Shown: positions 31,251 through 40,677 of the stretch, one piece after another
Layout of the letters: every line of letters begins with the position of its first letter
Numbering within the stretch: position 1 is the stretch's first letter
NCBI GenBank assembly: GCA_000751835.1
Contig: CCMQ01000003.1
Location: 62,001-126,000, forward strand
Direction: 5' to 3'
Origin: Necropsobacter rosorum
GTDB lineage: Bacteria > Pseudomonadota > Gammaproteobacteria > Enterobacterales > Pasteurellaceae
Length of the DNA: 64,000 nt
Program-made: the position numbers and the translations under genes
The notes under the pieces: model-generated
The model's database searches: none
What the model was told of the DNA's origin: nothing
The model's input: the letters and a program-made list of their open reading frames with translations, nothing else

Positions 31251-32240
31251 ATGTTACATAACACAACAAAAATGACCGCACTTACCCTTTTTTCCGTTTT
31301 TAGCGCCGCGACAGTGCAGGCGAACGACACGGTGATTCAGCCGATTCAAAGCACCATTGCGGAAGAAACCTTTCAAACGGTGTTGGTATCAAAAGGTCTG
31401 GAAGCGTTGGGCTATCAGGTTAACGCACCGAAAGAAGTGGATTACAATGTGGCTTATGCGTCGGTTGCCAACGGCGACGCCACTTTCCTCGCCACCAACT
31501 GGAGCCCGCTGCATAATGATAAATACGAAAAAGCCGGCGGCGACAACGCCTTCTATCGTCAGGGGGTTTATGTGAATAACGCGGTACACGGCTATTTAAT
31601 TGATAAAAAAACCGCGGATAAATACGGCATTACCAATATCGGCCAGCTCAAAGATCCGGCAATGGCAAAATTATTCGACCATGACGGCGACGGCAAAGCC
31701 AATTTAACCGGCTGTAACCCGGGCTGGGGTTGTGAACGCGCCATTAATGAACATTTCGATATTTATCAGCTGGGCGACACCATTGAACACGATCAGGGCA
31801 ACTACTCCGCGCTGATCGCCAATACCATCGCCCGTTATAAAAACGGCGAACCGGTGCTGTATTACACCTGGACGCCGTACTGGGTCAGCGGCGTGCTGGT
31901 GCCCGGCAAAGATGTAGTCTGGCTTGAAGTGCCGAAAGACACCGCGCCCGGCAAAACTGCGCCGAAAAATACCGCACTGCCGAACGGTAAAGACTACGGG
32001 TTCACCATGAATACGATCAACATTATCGCCAATAAAGCCTTTGCCCAACAGCATCCGGACGCGGCAAAATTATTCTCGCTGATGAAACTGCCGTTAAGCG
32101 ATATTAACGCGCAGAATATGGCAATGCGCCAGGGACAGAATTCAACGAAAGACATCGAGCGTCATGTGGACGGCTGGATTAAAGCCCATCAGGCCGAATT
32201 CGACAACTGGGTGGCACAGGCAAAAGCGGCTAAAAAATAA
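31251..32240 (+). CDS. proX: Glycine betaine-binding periplasmic protein
   Basis: This periplasmic solute-binding protein has 329 residues. The signal peptide [24 protein letters not shown] ends before NDTVIQP. The ligand site in this family is built from tryptophans; [30 protein letters not shown] and [27 protein letters not shown] supply them, and the GCNPGWGC cysteine pair is typical. The second Met (31272) could also start the protein. AAGGAGAAA precedes the first ATG. It ends at a strong bidirectional terminator. Confidence 0.96.
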   Translation: MLHNTTKMTALTLFSVFSAATVQANDTVIQPIQSTIAEETFQTVLVSKGLEALGYQVNAPKEVDYNVAYASVANGDATFLATNWSPLHNDKYEKAGGDNAFYRQGVYVNNAVHGYLIDKKTADKYGITNIGQLKDPAMAKLFDHDGDGKANLTGCNPGWGCERAINEHFDIYQLGDTIEHDQGNYSALIANTIARYKNGEPVLYYTWTPYWVSGVLVPGKDVVWLEVPKDTAPGKTAPKNTALPNGKDYGFTMNTINIIANKAFAQQHPDAAKLFSLMKLPLSDINAQNMAMRQGQNSTKDIERHVDGWIKAHQAEFDNWVAQAKAAKK

Positions 32241-32272
32241 CCGCACTTAGTCTACTCACTCACCGATAAAAT

Positions 32273-32305
32273 AAGCCTGACCGCTAACGGTCAGGCTTAT
32301 TTTTT
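32273..32305. terminator. Bidirectional terminator between proX and mltB
   Basis: AAGCCTGACCG-CTAA-CGGTCAGGCTT is a perfect 11-bp stem followed by ATTTTTT on the plus strand and by ATTTTATC on the minus strand. It serves both convergent operons. Confidence 0.92.
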
Positions 32306-32367
32306 GGCAAAACGCACCGCATTTTACCTCAACCGGCGCCGGGCGGATAAGGCGTGCGGTCAGCGGT

Positions 32368-33486
32368 TTAATTTCCGATTCGCTGTTTGATCCGATCGGC
32401 GAACATACCGATACTGACGGCAAAATAATTGGATTTATTCCAATCCAGAATGGTGCGGAAATTATTAGAAACCAGAAAAGCCCGCCCGACATCCTGATCC
32501 GGACGCACCAGCCATAATTGCGCTGGCGCCAATGCGGCCAGTTTTTCCTGCTCCTGCGCACTCGGCGATTTCAGGATCACGCCGAGCGCCTGCCAATCCC
32601 GTAAGGAGCGGGCTTTGCCTTTTTCCGTGCCGGACAGACTTAAATCCACATACTGCGTTAAGCTCACCTCCACGCCCCAAGGCAGTTTATCGTTCCAACC
32701 GACGGTATGCAGATAATTGGCGATAGAGGCGAAAACATCATAATGGTTAGCCCAGATATCTTTTTCACCGTCATTATCGCCATCCGCCGCATAGCTTAAA
32801 TAAGAACTCGGCATAAACTGCGTCTGCCCCATTGCGCCCGCCCAAGAGCCCAGCATTTTATCCCGCCGGATATGGTCGCGCTCCAGCATTTTCATCGCCG
32901 CTACAAATTCCCGGCTGAACAACGCCTCGCGCCGTCCGTCAAAAGCCAGTGTCGCCAGCACGGATAAGACGTCATAATTGCCCTGATAATAGCCGAAGCT
33001 GCTTTCCATGCCCCACAGCGCCAGCAGATATTCTTTCTGCACGCCGAAACGGCGGCTGGCGGCTTCCAGTTGCGGCAATTGTTCCCAATAACGTTCTTCG
33101 GCAATATCCACTTTATTAGTCGTCAGCACGCGGTTGACATAATTGGTGACGCCGTTTGGATTCACCACCGGCGGCGAACTCGGATCACGGCGTTTGGCTC
33201 TGCCCGCCTGCTGCCAGTCGAGATCCACCGCTTTTTGAATATAACGGATATTATTCTGTTCATTCAGTACCGCCGCGGACACGCCCTGTCCGGCGGCTTT
33301 GGATTTTAAAAACCGCACATAATCATCAAAATTCTGCCATGTACGCGGTTTATCATACGCCGCCGCGCTATCGATAGCTTTTATCGGGGCATAATGCCCG
33401 TTTTCGTTCTGATTGTGACTGCCGGCGCAGCCTGCCAGAATCAGCGCCGCGGCGCAGAAGGCCAAGCGGATTGAAGGTTGACGCAT
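32368..33486 (-). CDS. mltB: Membrane-bound lytic murein transglycosylase B
   Basis: This outer-membrane lipoprotein cleaves peptidoglycan glycan strands to 1,6-anhydro products. The 372 residues start with a signal peptide and lipobox LAGC (Cys20). Catalytic Glu161 sits in LWGMESSFGYYQGNYDV, and SWAGAMGQTQFMPSSYLSYAADGDNDGEKDIW is the MltB-family (GH103) signature. AGGAAAG lies before the ATG. It is the last gene downstream of the polysaccharide operon, 57 bases after the last glycosyltransferase, and may be cotranscribed. Confidence 0.93.
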   Translation of the reverse strand: MRQPSIRLAFCAAALILAGCAGSHNQNENGHYAPIKAIDSAAAYDKPRTWQNFDDYVRFLKSKAAGQGVSAAVLNEQNNIRYIQKAVDLDWQQAGRAKRRDPSSPPVVNPNGVTNYVNRVLTTNKVDIAEERYWEQLPQLEAASRRFGVQKEYLLALWGMESSFGYYQGNYDVLSVLATLAFDGRREALFSREFVAAMKMLERDHIRRDKMLGSWAGAMGQTQFMPSSYLSYAADGDNDGEKDIWANHYDVFASIANYLHTVGWNDKLPWGVEVSLTQYVDLSLSGTEKGKARSLRDWQALGVILKSPSAQEQEKLAALAPAQLWLVRPDQDVGRAFLVSNNFRTILDWNKSNYFAVSIGMFADRIKQRIGN

Positions 33487-33543
33487 TTTACTTTCCTCAC
33501 TAATACAACGCCTTGTTTGCCCAAGGCGATAAAAAATAACAAA

Positions 33544-34347
33544 TTACTTACGCAAAAACCGATACACTACTTGCAGCAGCGAAAGCGGTAATAAACGCGG
33601 GATCACGCGCAGGGCGAAAATCCCCAGCCCGGAGAGCGTACCCTGCATATGTAAACGGCGCTTCAGTTTAAATAAATGCCACTCACAGCGGGCTTGTGCC
33701 AGACCGCGGCGGCGACCGACCATGCCGTTGCCGACCCGCGCATACACCAGAATATCCGCCAGATTCGCCACCTGCTGCGGATATTGCGCCACCAGATTAA
33801 TCCATAAATAATAATCTTCCTGCAAATCCTGATAACCGCCGGCCGCCTGCACGGCGGATTTTTTATACGCCACCGTCATATGATTAAACGGACAGCGCCG
33901 GCGGGTAAACGCCACAATCTGCGCCGCACCGGTCGGCACCCGGCGATAACTGACGATATGCTGAATATCGGTACCGAATTCGGCAATTTGTCCGCCGACA
34001 ATCACCGTGTCGGGATGTTGCCGAATAAAAGCCGCCTGTTTTTCAAATCGCTGCGGATCACAAATATCATCGGTATCCATACGAAACACCCATTCGTGCG
34101 TACAATGGCGCAGCCCCTCGTTTAACGCCTGACCCAAACCGCGGTTCTGCGCCAGCCGGACAATATTCAGCGGCAAAAATTGTTGATAATTTTGCACCGC
34201 ACTTTCCAGCGCCGGAGTGAGCGGGCCGTCAAACACCAGAACGATTTCATCCGCCGGCAGGCTCTGTACTTTTAAACTTTCAAGACATTCAAGCAGATAT
34301 TGCGGATTTTCTTTAACATATAAAGACATTAATACGGAAAATTTCAT
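33544..34347 (-). CDS. Family 2 glycosyltransferase
   Basis: This 267-residue GT-A enzyme has FSVLMSLYVKENPQYLLECLESLKVQSLPADEIVLVFDGP at the N terminus and the metal/nucleotide-sugar motif MDTDD at 90-94. It resembles amylovoran AmsE-like and LPS outer-core transferases. The donor and acceptor are unknown. Its start overlaps the previous stop by one base. It is the last sugar transferase of the six-gene polysaccharide operon. Confidence 0.88.
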   Translation of the reverse strand: MKFSVLMSLYVKENPQYLLECLESLKVQSLPADEIVLVFDGPLTPALESAVQNYQQFLPLNIVRLAQNRGLGQALNEGLRHCTHEWVFRMDTDDICDPQRFEKQAAFIRQHPDTVIVGGQIAEFGTDIQHIVSYRRVPTGAAQIVAFTRRRCPFNHMTVAYKKSAVQAAGGYQDLQEDYYLWINLVAQYPQQVANLADILVYARVGNGMVGRRRGLAQARCEWHLFKLKRRLHMQGTLSGLGIFALRVIPRLLPLSLLQVVYRFLRK

Positions 34348-35231
34348 TAGATAAACCTTTTCAAATTAATCGCCAGCCGCGGCGAAAGCAGCGTAATCAC
34401 CGCGATAAACAGGGATTTAACACGACGATCAAGTTTAAACATGGCGAAATAGTATTTTGCGGCACGGCGCGACAAATTCATCATATGCGGATAAGCCAGC
34501 ATATATTGCGCGTTCAGCGCAAAGTTTTTACGCTGCACCGCCGTCGTAACATATTTTTCGCCAATCACGGCGATCGCTTTTTGCGTATTCGCCGTATTGG
34601 TGGAAACACTGGAACGCTTGGTGTGAAAACTACAGCGGCTTAGCGGCTTATCCACATACAGCGGGCGAAACGCCGCATCGCTGACCAGTTTCAGCACAAA
34701 CTCATAATCTTCCAGCGAAAGCAAATCGGTGGATAAGCCGCCCACTTGCAGAAACAGCGCTTTGGTCAGCCCGATCATCGGCATACCGCCGATTTTATTG
34801 GCGCGCAGAATATTGTCTAAGGTCAGCGCGCGCACATCCGCATAAGGGTGAGTAAAATAGGTGAAATGTTCGTTAACCATCACACATTGCGCCGGATGAT
34901 ACACAAAATTCGCCTGCGGTTGCGCGGCGATCGCCTGTGCCAGCACTTCGCATTTATTATCGGCGAACCGGTCATCATCATCTAAAAACAGCAGCCAGTC
35001 GTGCGTTGCCAACCGGGCGCCGATATTGCGGCTGCGCGCCGCCCCCTGATTGGTGTCATTGCGCACCACGCGAACCGGAAACGGATAAGCCTCCGTCACC
35101 TCAACGGCGTCCGGTGAGCAATCATCAACAATGATCACTTCAAAATTATAACGGGTCTGCCGCCGCAAGCTGTCCAGCAGCGCGGGGATTTCCGTTTTGC
35201 GGTTATAGGACGGCACGATAATACTAAACAT
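34347..35231 (-). CDS. Family 2 glycosyltransferase
   Basis: This 294-residue enzyme has the classic N terminus FSIIVPSYNRKTEIPALLDSLRRQT and motif LDDDD at 83-87. The ATG at 35231 is preceded by AAGGGG; a TTG one codon earlier is less likely. It overlaps the membrane-protein gene stop by one base. The C-terminal 60 residues are basic and hydrophobic, which suggests membrane association. Specificity is unknown. Confidence 0.88.
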   Translation of the reverse strand: MFSIIVPSYNRKTEIPALLDSLRRQTRYNFEVIIVDDCSPDAVEVTEAYPFPVRVVRNDTNQGAARSRNIGARLATHDWLLFLDDDDRFADNKCEVLAQAIAAQPQANFVYHPAQCVMVNEHFTYFTHPYADVRALTLDNILRANKIGGMPMIGLTKALFLQVGGLSTDLLSLEDYEFVLKLVSDAAFRPLYVDKPLSRCSFHTKRSSVSTNTANTQKAIAVIGEKYVTTAVQRKNFALNAQYMLAYPHMMNLSRRAAKYYFAMFKLDRRVKSLFIAVITLLSPRLAINLKRFI

Positions 35232-36412
35232 CAATCATTCCCCTTACGGTTAAATAACAGCCGGTTTTTCCCCTCTCTGCCGAACAGGGACAACAACATC
35301 AGCAACGTCAGCATAATGCCCGGAAAGGCGTAAGTATCCGCCTTAATATTCAATACCGACAGAATAAACAGGGTCGATAAGGTAAAAATCCGGCTGCCGT
35401 CAAACCAATTGAGCGCGATTTTACGCACAAAATAAGCGGTAAACAAAAAACACACCAGCACGTTCAGCACACCGCCGTACAGCGCCTGACGCAAAAAGCC
35501 GCTGTCGGTGCCGCCGTAATATTTGCCTTCCGGCGTCACATAATAGCCGTCGCCGAACAACAGCTGGCGCCACTGCGGCATAAATAAATGCTTTTGCATC
35601 AGGGTATCGGTGGAAGAACTGGTTAAGCCGCGGTGATTTAACACATTAATCAACGGTTCCAGCGCATGCGCCACATACTTGTTTTCGGCATAATTCAGCG
35701 CCAGCAAAACGCACAGCGCGGCAAACAGCAACAACGCCGGAATATAGCGCCATTTAAAATACAGGGCGATGCTGATAAGCGACAGAATTAAAAAAGTGCG
35801 GCCGGAAATCAGCCCGATAAATAACATCAGAAATAAAAACACCGCACTGATATTATTGTGCCGTTTATTGTATGCCAGCAGAAAATGCAGCAGCATCAGA
35901 TAAAACGCGCTGAGCTGAAAAAATGCCGCCGAGGTAAGATTATACAGGCGGTATTCCTGCTCCGAGCCGTAAAAACGCGGCAGCAGCACATGGGTGGACA
36001 GCGCGGCATCAATGGCGAACGAAAGCCCAATCAAAGCCAGCAAACCGATGAATGCCTGCACGGCGATGCCGATTTTCAGATCGCGCACCATCCTTGCCTG
36101 CCCGTCCGGCGTGAAATAAAACAGATTATAAATGCCCAGTGCGAACACAAACAAAATCAGGGTTTTGCTGTATTGCAGTAGCACGGAAAAATCTTTGCTG
36201 CCGTGTATAATCAGCGGTAAAAAACTGAATAAGAGCAAGCCGATAATTACGGCGAAACTGTCCAGCGGAACGATCACACCCTGCGGCAATTGGTTCCGCC
36301 GCCAACGATATGCCAGCCAAAGCAACGCCGCCGCTCCACACAAAAATGCCATGCGAAAGACATGAAACAGCCACGGATCATAGAGATAAAACAGGTTAAA
36401 TAATGCCGACAT
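35231..36412 (-). CDS. Polytopic membrane protein, probable Wzy-type polysaccharide polymerase
   Basis: The 393 residues contain about 10-11 hydrophobic segments, with a larger hydrophilic loop around 255-310 (HALEPLINVLNHRGLTSSSTDTLMQKHLFMPQWRQ and on). That layout is typical of O-antigen polymerases/ligases, which share little sequence. Its place between glycosyltransferases and near a flippase gene supports a Wzy or Wzy-like role. This is inference from topology and context. Its ATG abuts the previous stop. Confidence 0.65.
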   Translation of the reverse strand: MSALFNLFYLYDPWLFHVFRMAFLCGAAALLWLAYRWRRNQLPQGVIVPLDSFAVIIGLLLFSFLPLIIHGSKDFSVLLQYSKTLILFVFALGIYNLFYFTPDGQARMVRDLKIGIAVQAFIGLLALIGLSFAIDAALSTHVLLPRFYGSEQEYRLYNLTSAAFFQLSAFYLMLLHFLLAYNKRHNNISAVFLFLMLFIGLISGRTFLILSLISIALYFKWRYIPALLLFAALCVLLALNYAENKYVAHALEPLINVLNHRGLTSSSTDTLMQKHLFMPQWRQLLFGDGYYVTPEGKYYGGTDSGFLRQALYGGVLNVLVCFLFTAYFVRKIALNWFDGSRIFTLSTLFILSVLNIKADTYAFPGIMLTLLMLLSLFGREGKNRLLFNRKGND

Positions 36413-37186
36413 TCATCGTTTTCCTAAATTGCGTTTAACCGCCAAACATTTCTTTGCCGGATATTTCAATAATTTCTGCCATATATTATGTTGCAGCGAA
36501 CCGCGCAGCGTTTCCAGATTACTGGTAAGCTGCGGGTTTTCGATCACCATTAACGGACGGATCACCGCGATATCCAGCCCGAATTGATCACCGAATAAAA
36601 TATAATCGTCCGCCAGCCAGAACGGGCGCTGCGGCTGCGATAAAAATGCGCCGAGGGCGGATTTTCTGATTAAATAGGCTACCGTGCCGGCGAAATAATT
36701 GCGGTACGGATAGGCATATTTGAAAGCACAACCGCTGATCGGCCGGCGTAAACAAGACAAAGTTGTCGGGTAATTGATTTCCAGTTCCCAATGGTTAAAG
36801 GCGGGAATTTTCGATTGCCCGATCAAAATAATATCCGCCCCGATCCGTTGCCGTATAATGCAATCCAGATTCGCCTGAAACGCCGGCGCCAATAAAGCAT
36901 CGTCTTCACAGATCAAACAATATTCATCCGCGGCGATGCCGTCGTCTGCCGCAATCAGGCGATACACCGCCAGATGACTGAGCGTGCAGCCGATTTCGCC
37001 TTTGGTCACCGCTCTGCCGTAACGACGTGCAAACTCGTCCGCCGCAAAAAGTGCGGTCAGTTTTTCGTCGGTTTCCGCCATGGTATTGATGGCGCTGAAA
37101 ACCCGGAAATCGCGGGTATCGGGCTGGGCAAAAAACAGCTCGCGGCGGTGAGCGTCTTTATCCAAGGAAATCAGATATTTTTTCAT
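36413..37186 (-). CDS. Family 25 glycosyltransferase (LOS type)
   Basis: Starting at ATG 37186 (site AGGAAGAG) the product has 257 residues; an upstream in-frame start at 37219 lacks a site. Family 25 features: KKYLISLDKDAHRRELF at the N terminus, GEIGCTLSHLAVYRLI near 70-85, and YCLICEDDALLAPAF with the ED motif near 95-100. The family includes the Lex2B, LgtB and Lob galactosyl/glucosyltransferases of Haemophilus and Neisseria LOS. A membrane-binding basic C terminus is visible. Confidence 0.88.
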   Translation of the reverse strand: MKKYLISLDKDAHRRELFFAQPDTRDFRVFSAINTMAETDEKLTALFAADEFARRYGRAVTKGEIGCTLSHLAVYRLIAADDGIAADEYCLICEDDALLAPAFQANLDCIIRQRIGADIILIGQSKIPAFNHWELEINYPTTLSCLRRPISGCAFKYAYPYRNYFAGTVAYLIRKSALGAFLSQPQRPFWLADDYILFGDQFGLDIAVIRPLMVIENPQLTSNLETLRGSLQHNIWQKLLKYPAKKCLAVKRNLGKR

Positions 37187-37244
37187 TTCTCTTCCTATTT
37201 CTGGTTTGCTTGTCAGCAACTATCCGTTATGTCGGCATCGGCGC

Positions 37245-38432
37245 TTACACCGATTGTGCGACCGGAAATTTATAATAATACACAATGGAAATCAGCAAAC
37301 GTGTCAGACTTGCGCCGATTAACGCATAGCCGACGCCGTACAGGCCCTGCGTTTTAAAACAGAAAAACAGCAGCACCAGCACGAAAATCGAGATCAGCTG
37401 ACGGGTGAATAATAGCACCTGTTTGCCTAAAATCAGCATATTCTGCGACAGCACCCAAGACAATCCCGCCAGAATCGAATTAATGATAAACAGCAACAAT
37501 GCCGGCGCAGCCTGCGCATAACGCGCGCCGAAAAAGAAGGTGACGACCGCTTCGGCCAGAACCGGCACAATCGCCACCGCACCGATGCTCATGGCAGCGA
37601 TCAATACTAACACCGGTTTAATCCGGTTGATGTTATTCAGCAGGCCGGAATAATAATAATCCGCCAGCATATTGATGAATTTCGTCAGCAGCGCATCAAA
37701 CGCGATGCACACCGTATAAAGTCCCAGCGTGTAATTGCCCATTAGCGACACGATCAGAAACTTATCCAGATTCACCGTGGTGGCGCCGAAAGTTTGCAGC
37801 AGATTTTGCTTGATCCAGTTTTTGCCGAAAAAACGCAAATCAATGTCGGTAATCTCATTTTCGCGTTTGAACTTCGTCTCAATTTTGCCCAGATAATATA
37901 AACAGCACAGCGCCTGCACGGCGGTCAGCGCCGTCAGCAGATACACCACCGCGGCGATATGCTGTTCGCCGAACAGCATATAATACACCCCGTACAGTAA
38001 CACGGCTAAAATCGGCTGTTGCAGAGAAAGCAGGCGATAAACGCCCAAATTGGCATCGATTTTGCTGTTTTCCAGCGTAATGGTCAGCACGGCGGTCAGC
38101 ACCACATTGAGCACAAACAGCGCATGCAAATCCGTAATGTTAAACAGACACAAAGCCAGCACGGCAACCAGCGCGGCGATAATCAGAAAGCCGAATACAT
38201 AATAGCGCCAATAGTGATATTGTTTGCGGCGCATGCACAATGCCAGCGCAAAACCGACCCCGCCGGCGCCCACGGTCACCACATAAGTGACGGCGGTCAC
38301 AAACAATTGGAATGCGCCGCGTTCGTCCACGGTCAGCAGGTGAGCCAGCAAAAAGGAACTCACCATCGTCAGCCCGGTACTGACAATCGTGACCAGCAGC
38401 AGGCTGAGCAGGTTGCGATGATTACCGTTCAT
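37245..38432 (-). CDS. Wzx-type polysaccharide flippase
   Basis: This 395-residue protein has about 11-12 membrane segments. The N-terminal part LLLVTIVSTGLTMVSSFLLAHLLTVDERGAFQLFVTAVTYVV matches the polysaccharide-synthesis MVF-type transporters. It probably flips an undecaprenyl-linked oligosaccharide. It resembles the first gene (lsgA) of the H. influenzae lsg locus in role. Its start overlaps the pyruvyltransferase-like gene by 11 bases. Confidence 0.82.
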   Translation of the reverse strand: MNGNHRNLLSLLLVTIVSTGLTMVSSFLLAHLLTVDERGAFQLFVTAVTYVVTVGAGGVGFALALCMRRKQYHYWRYYVFGFLIIAALVAVLALCLFNITDLHALFVLNVVLTAVLTITLENSKIDANLGVYRLLSLQQPILAVLLYGVYYMLFGEQHIAAVVYLLTALTAVQALCCLYYLGKIETKFKRENEITDIDLRFFGKNWIKQNLLQTFGATTVNLDKFLIVSLMGNYTLGLYTVCIAFDALLTKFINMLADYYYSGLLNNINRIKPVLVLIAAMSIGAVAIVPVLAEAVVTFFFGARYAQAAPALLLFIINSILAGLSWVLSQNMLILGKQVLLFTRQLISIFVLVLLFFCFKTQGLYGVGYALIGASLTRLLISIVYYYKFPVAQSV

Positions 38433-39399
38433 ATTGTGTTGCGAAGTCGATCGCGTTCGTCCATTGATTGTAATAAGCGGAATTTTTGCCGTAAGAATTA
38501 TCGCATACCTGATTCGGCAATTCTAACAGGCAGGAAAAGATATGCCCGTGCAGCCGGCTGGTCACGACGGTGTCATAACGCAGAAATTCCGCCCGCGCCC
38601 GTTCAATCACATTCAGCGTGTGGCGATACCACATCGCATTCACCCAATTTTTCACGAAGGTCAAATGCAATTTATTGGCAACCCGCGCCAGACGGCCGCA
38701 CAGCAGTTCATAGTTGACATCTTGCTTGCTCAGAATATCTTCCCAGTCTTTCACCGCGGCATGTGGCGGCAGTGTGGCCTGAATGTCTTTTTCCAGCCGG
38801 CTGGCTTCAATATCTTTGCGTAAAAAATACAGAATATTTTCTGTTGATTTTTGCACCGCACTTGGTGTTTTCCGCGTCAGCACGCCATACAGCTGATGAG
38901 CCATATCGGGCGATAAAAATACTTTATCGGAAAATTTACCCTGCATTAATTCAAAGGTTGCTTTATCGCGCGCCAACAAATAGCAATCGCGGTGAGCGGA
39001 AAAAATCGCCGCCGATTTTTCCAGCGCCGTCTGATCGGAAAAATACGCCGTTTGCGGCAGCACAATAATCCGGTTATGCGGAAACGCCGCCACCAGCGCT
39101 TCACGCAGACGCTGAATAGCCGGATACAAATCGCCGAAATTGCCGCCGCCGTGGCACAGCAGCGTGGTGGTCGGCTTGACATATTTTTTCACTTCGTCAA
39201 GATCAAAACTCTGCAAACAGCGCCGCAGGCGGACATTCACGCCGTAATCGTTAAAAAACCGTTCCGTACCGGCATAAATCAACAGATCCCCGACGTTTAA
39301 ATGCAACGGGTAATCAAAATACAACACATCGTTTTTATCGATAATCAAGTCAAGAATCTTTTTCAATTCCTGCTTAAGGGAAACTAACACTTCATTCAT
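38422..39399 (-). CDS. Polysaccharide pyruvyl transferase family protein
   Basis: The 325-residue protein is the first gene of the polysaccharide operon. Family signatures are YFDYPLHLNVGDLLIYAG, LCHGGGNFGDLYP at about 102-113, and VVTSRLHGHIFSCLLELPNQVCDNSYGKNSAYYNQW near 275-310. Members transfer pyruvate from PEP to sugars as ketals (ExoV, WcaK, CsaB). It lies in one transcription direction with the flippase, transferases and putative polymerase. The USS within it (about 38855) is coding. Confidence 0.85.
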   Translation of the reverse strand: MNEVLVSLKQELKKILDLIIDKNDVLYFDYPLHLNVGDLLIYAGTERFFNDYGVNVRLRRCLQSFDLDEVKKYVKPTTTLLCHGGGNFGDLYPAIQRLREALVAAFPHNRIIVLPQTAYFSDQTALEKSAAIFSAHRDCYLLARDKATFELMQGKFSDKVFLSPDMAHQLYGVLTRKTPSAVQKSTENILYFLRKDIEASRLEKDIQATLPPHAAVKDWEDILSKQDVNYELLCGRLARVANKLHLTFVKNWVNAMWYRHTLNVIERARAEFLRYDTVVTSRLHGHIFSCLLELPNQVCDNSYGKNSAYYNQWTNAIDFATQYER

Positions 39400-39582
39400 T
39401 TTCTACCCGTTTTACTTGTTACATAACGATCTTCGCCAAAGGCAAGCATTTTAAAGCATAACGCCGACAGGCTTAAGCGTCTTTACAAAATATTCTAACC
39501 GCTTTATGCTTGCGCAATCCGCACAACTGCTATTTTGACAACGGACTCGCATGATAGTTCTTTATGGATAAGGTATAACTCT

Positions 39583-40332
39583 ATGTATGCACTGACAAAA
39601 TTTCTCACCGCGCTGGCACTTCCGCCGTTTAACGTGTTAATTTTATGGCTGCTGGCATTATGCTTCGGCTATCTGGAATACAAAAAACTCAGCTACGCCT
39701 GCGGCCTGCTCGGCATCCTGATCCTGTATATTTTCAGTATTCCTTATACCGCGCAAAAGCTACAGGACAGCCTGATCGTTGAGGATAATCTGACGCTCGA
39801 CGATTATAACACCGCGCAGGCTATTGTGGTGCTGGGCGGCGGACTGCGTGACAGCAAAGAGTTGTTCGGCGCCCTTGCCGTGCCGCCGATTCCGCTGGAA
39901 CGGTTACGCTACGCCGCGTATTTACATAATCAAACGCAGCTGCCGGTTTTAATCAGCGGCGGCAACCCGAACGGCAATTCGGAAGCCAAAATCATGGCGG
40001 ATGAGTTGCAAACCTTCTTCCATGTCCCGACCCAATGGCAGGAAAAACAATCGCACACCACCGCACAAAACGCCCGTTTCACCCGAGAGATCCTTGCGAA
40101 AGAAAATATTAAACGCATTATTCTGGTGACGAATCAATGGCATATGCAACGGGCGAAACTGTTATTTGAAAAACAGGGATTTGACGTTTTACCGGCAAGC
40201 GTCGGCGAAGGCATAACCCCGGCTTATTATCCGCTGAATCTGATGCACTTTATCCCGCAAGCCGGCGCCATGCCCGCCAATATGCAGGCGCTGAAAGAAT
40301 GGCTCGGCTACTGGAAAGAAAAAACCTTTTAA
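39583..40332 (+). CDS. elyC: ElyC/SanA/YdcF family membrane protein (DUF218)
   Basis: The 249 residues start at ATG 39583 with AAGG upstream; the frame reaches 39535 only through a TTG. Two N-terminal membrane helices (about 12-55) are followed by the periplasmic DUF218 domain with AQAIVVLGGGLRD, LPVLISGGNPNG, SHTTAQNARFTREIL and ILVTNQWHMQRA. ElyC in E. coli (259 residues) supports peptidoglycan synthesis and undecaprenyl phosphate recycling. It is oriented opposite to the polysaccharide operon. The symbol rests on length and topology. Confidence 0.85.
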   Translation: MYALTKFLTALALPPFNVLILWLLALCFGYLEYKKLSYACGLLGILILYIFSIPYTAQKLQDSLIVEDNLTLDDYNTAQAIVVLGGGLRDSKELFGALAVPPIPLERLRYAAYLHNQTQLPVLISGGNPNGNSEAKIMADELQTFFHVPTQWQEKQSHTTAQNARFTREILAKENIKRIILVTNQWHMQRAKLLFEKQGFDVLPASVGEGITPAYYPLNLMHFIPQAGAMPANMQALKEWLGYWKEKTF

Positions 40333-40362
40333 CCCACACCGCCGGCATCGCTTCGAACAATA

Positions 40363-40658
40363 AAAAGTGCGGTGAAAAATCAAGCTATTTTCAACCGCAC
40401 TTTACCCGACCGGCAATTCGATACACCGACCGATTTTAAAACACAAAAGTGCGGTGAAAAATCAAGCTATTTTCAACCGCACTTTACCCAAGCGCCAATT
40501 CGATACACCGACCGATTTTAAAATAAAAAAGTGCGGTGAAAAATTAAGCTATTTTCAACCGCACTTTACCCGCCTTAAAAGCCAAGCCGATTGCACCGAC
40601 CGATTTTAACATAAAAAAAGTGCGGTTAAAAAACACAAGGAATTTTAACCGCACGTTG
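40363..40658. repeat. Tandem array of four USS hairpins
   Basis: Four inverted USS pairs lie in a row: 40365-40373 with 40394-40402, 40447-40455 with 40476-40484, 40529-40537 with 40558-40566, and 40618-40626 with 40648-40656 (last arm one mismatch). The first three share the inner loop GAAAAATCAAGCTATTTTCA and a spacer ending CACCGACCGATTTTAA, with an exact 82-bp period; the fourth is at 89 bp and has a different loop. They fill the gap between convergent elyC and the adhesin gene and can act as terminators for both. Confidence 0.95.
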
Positions 40659-40677
40659 TTCAGGTCAGATTACCGGA

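Noticed and set aside
40363..40658. Regular 82-bp repeats looked at first like a CRISPR-type array
   Set aside because: Spacers are themselves repeated and the units are inverted USS pairs.
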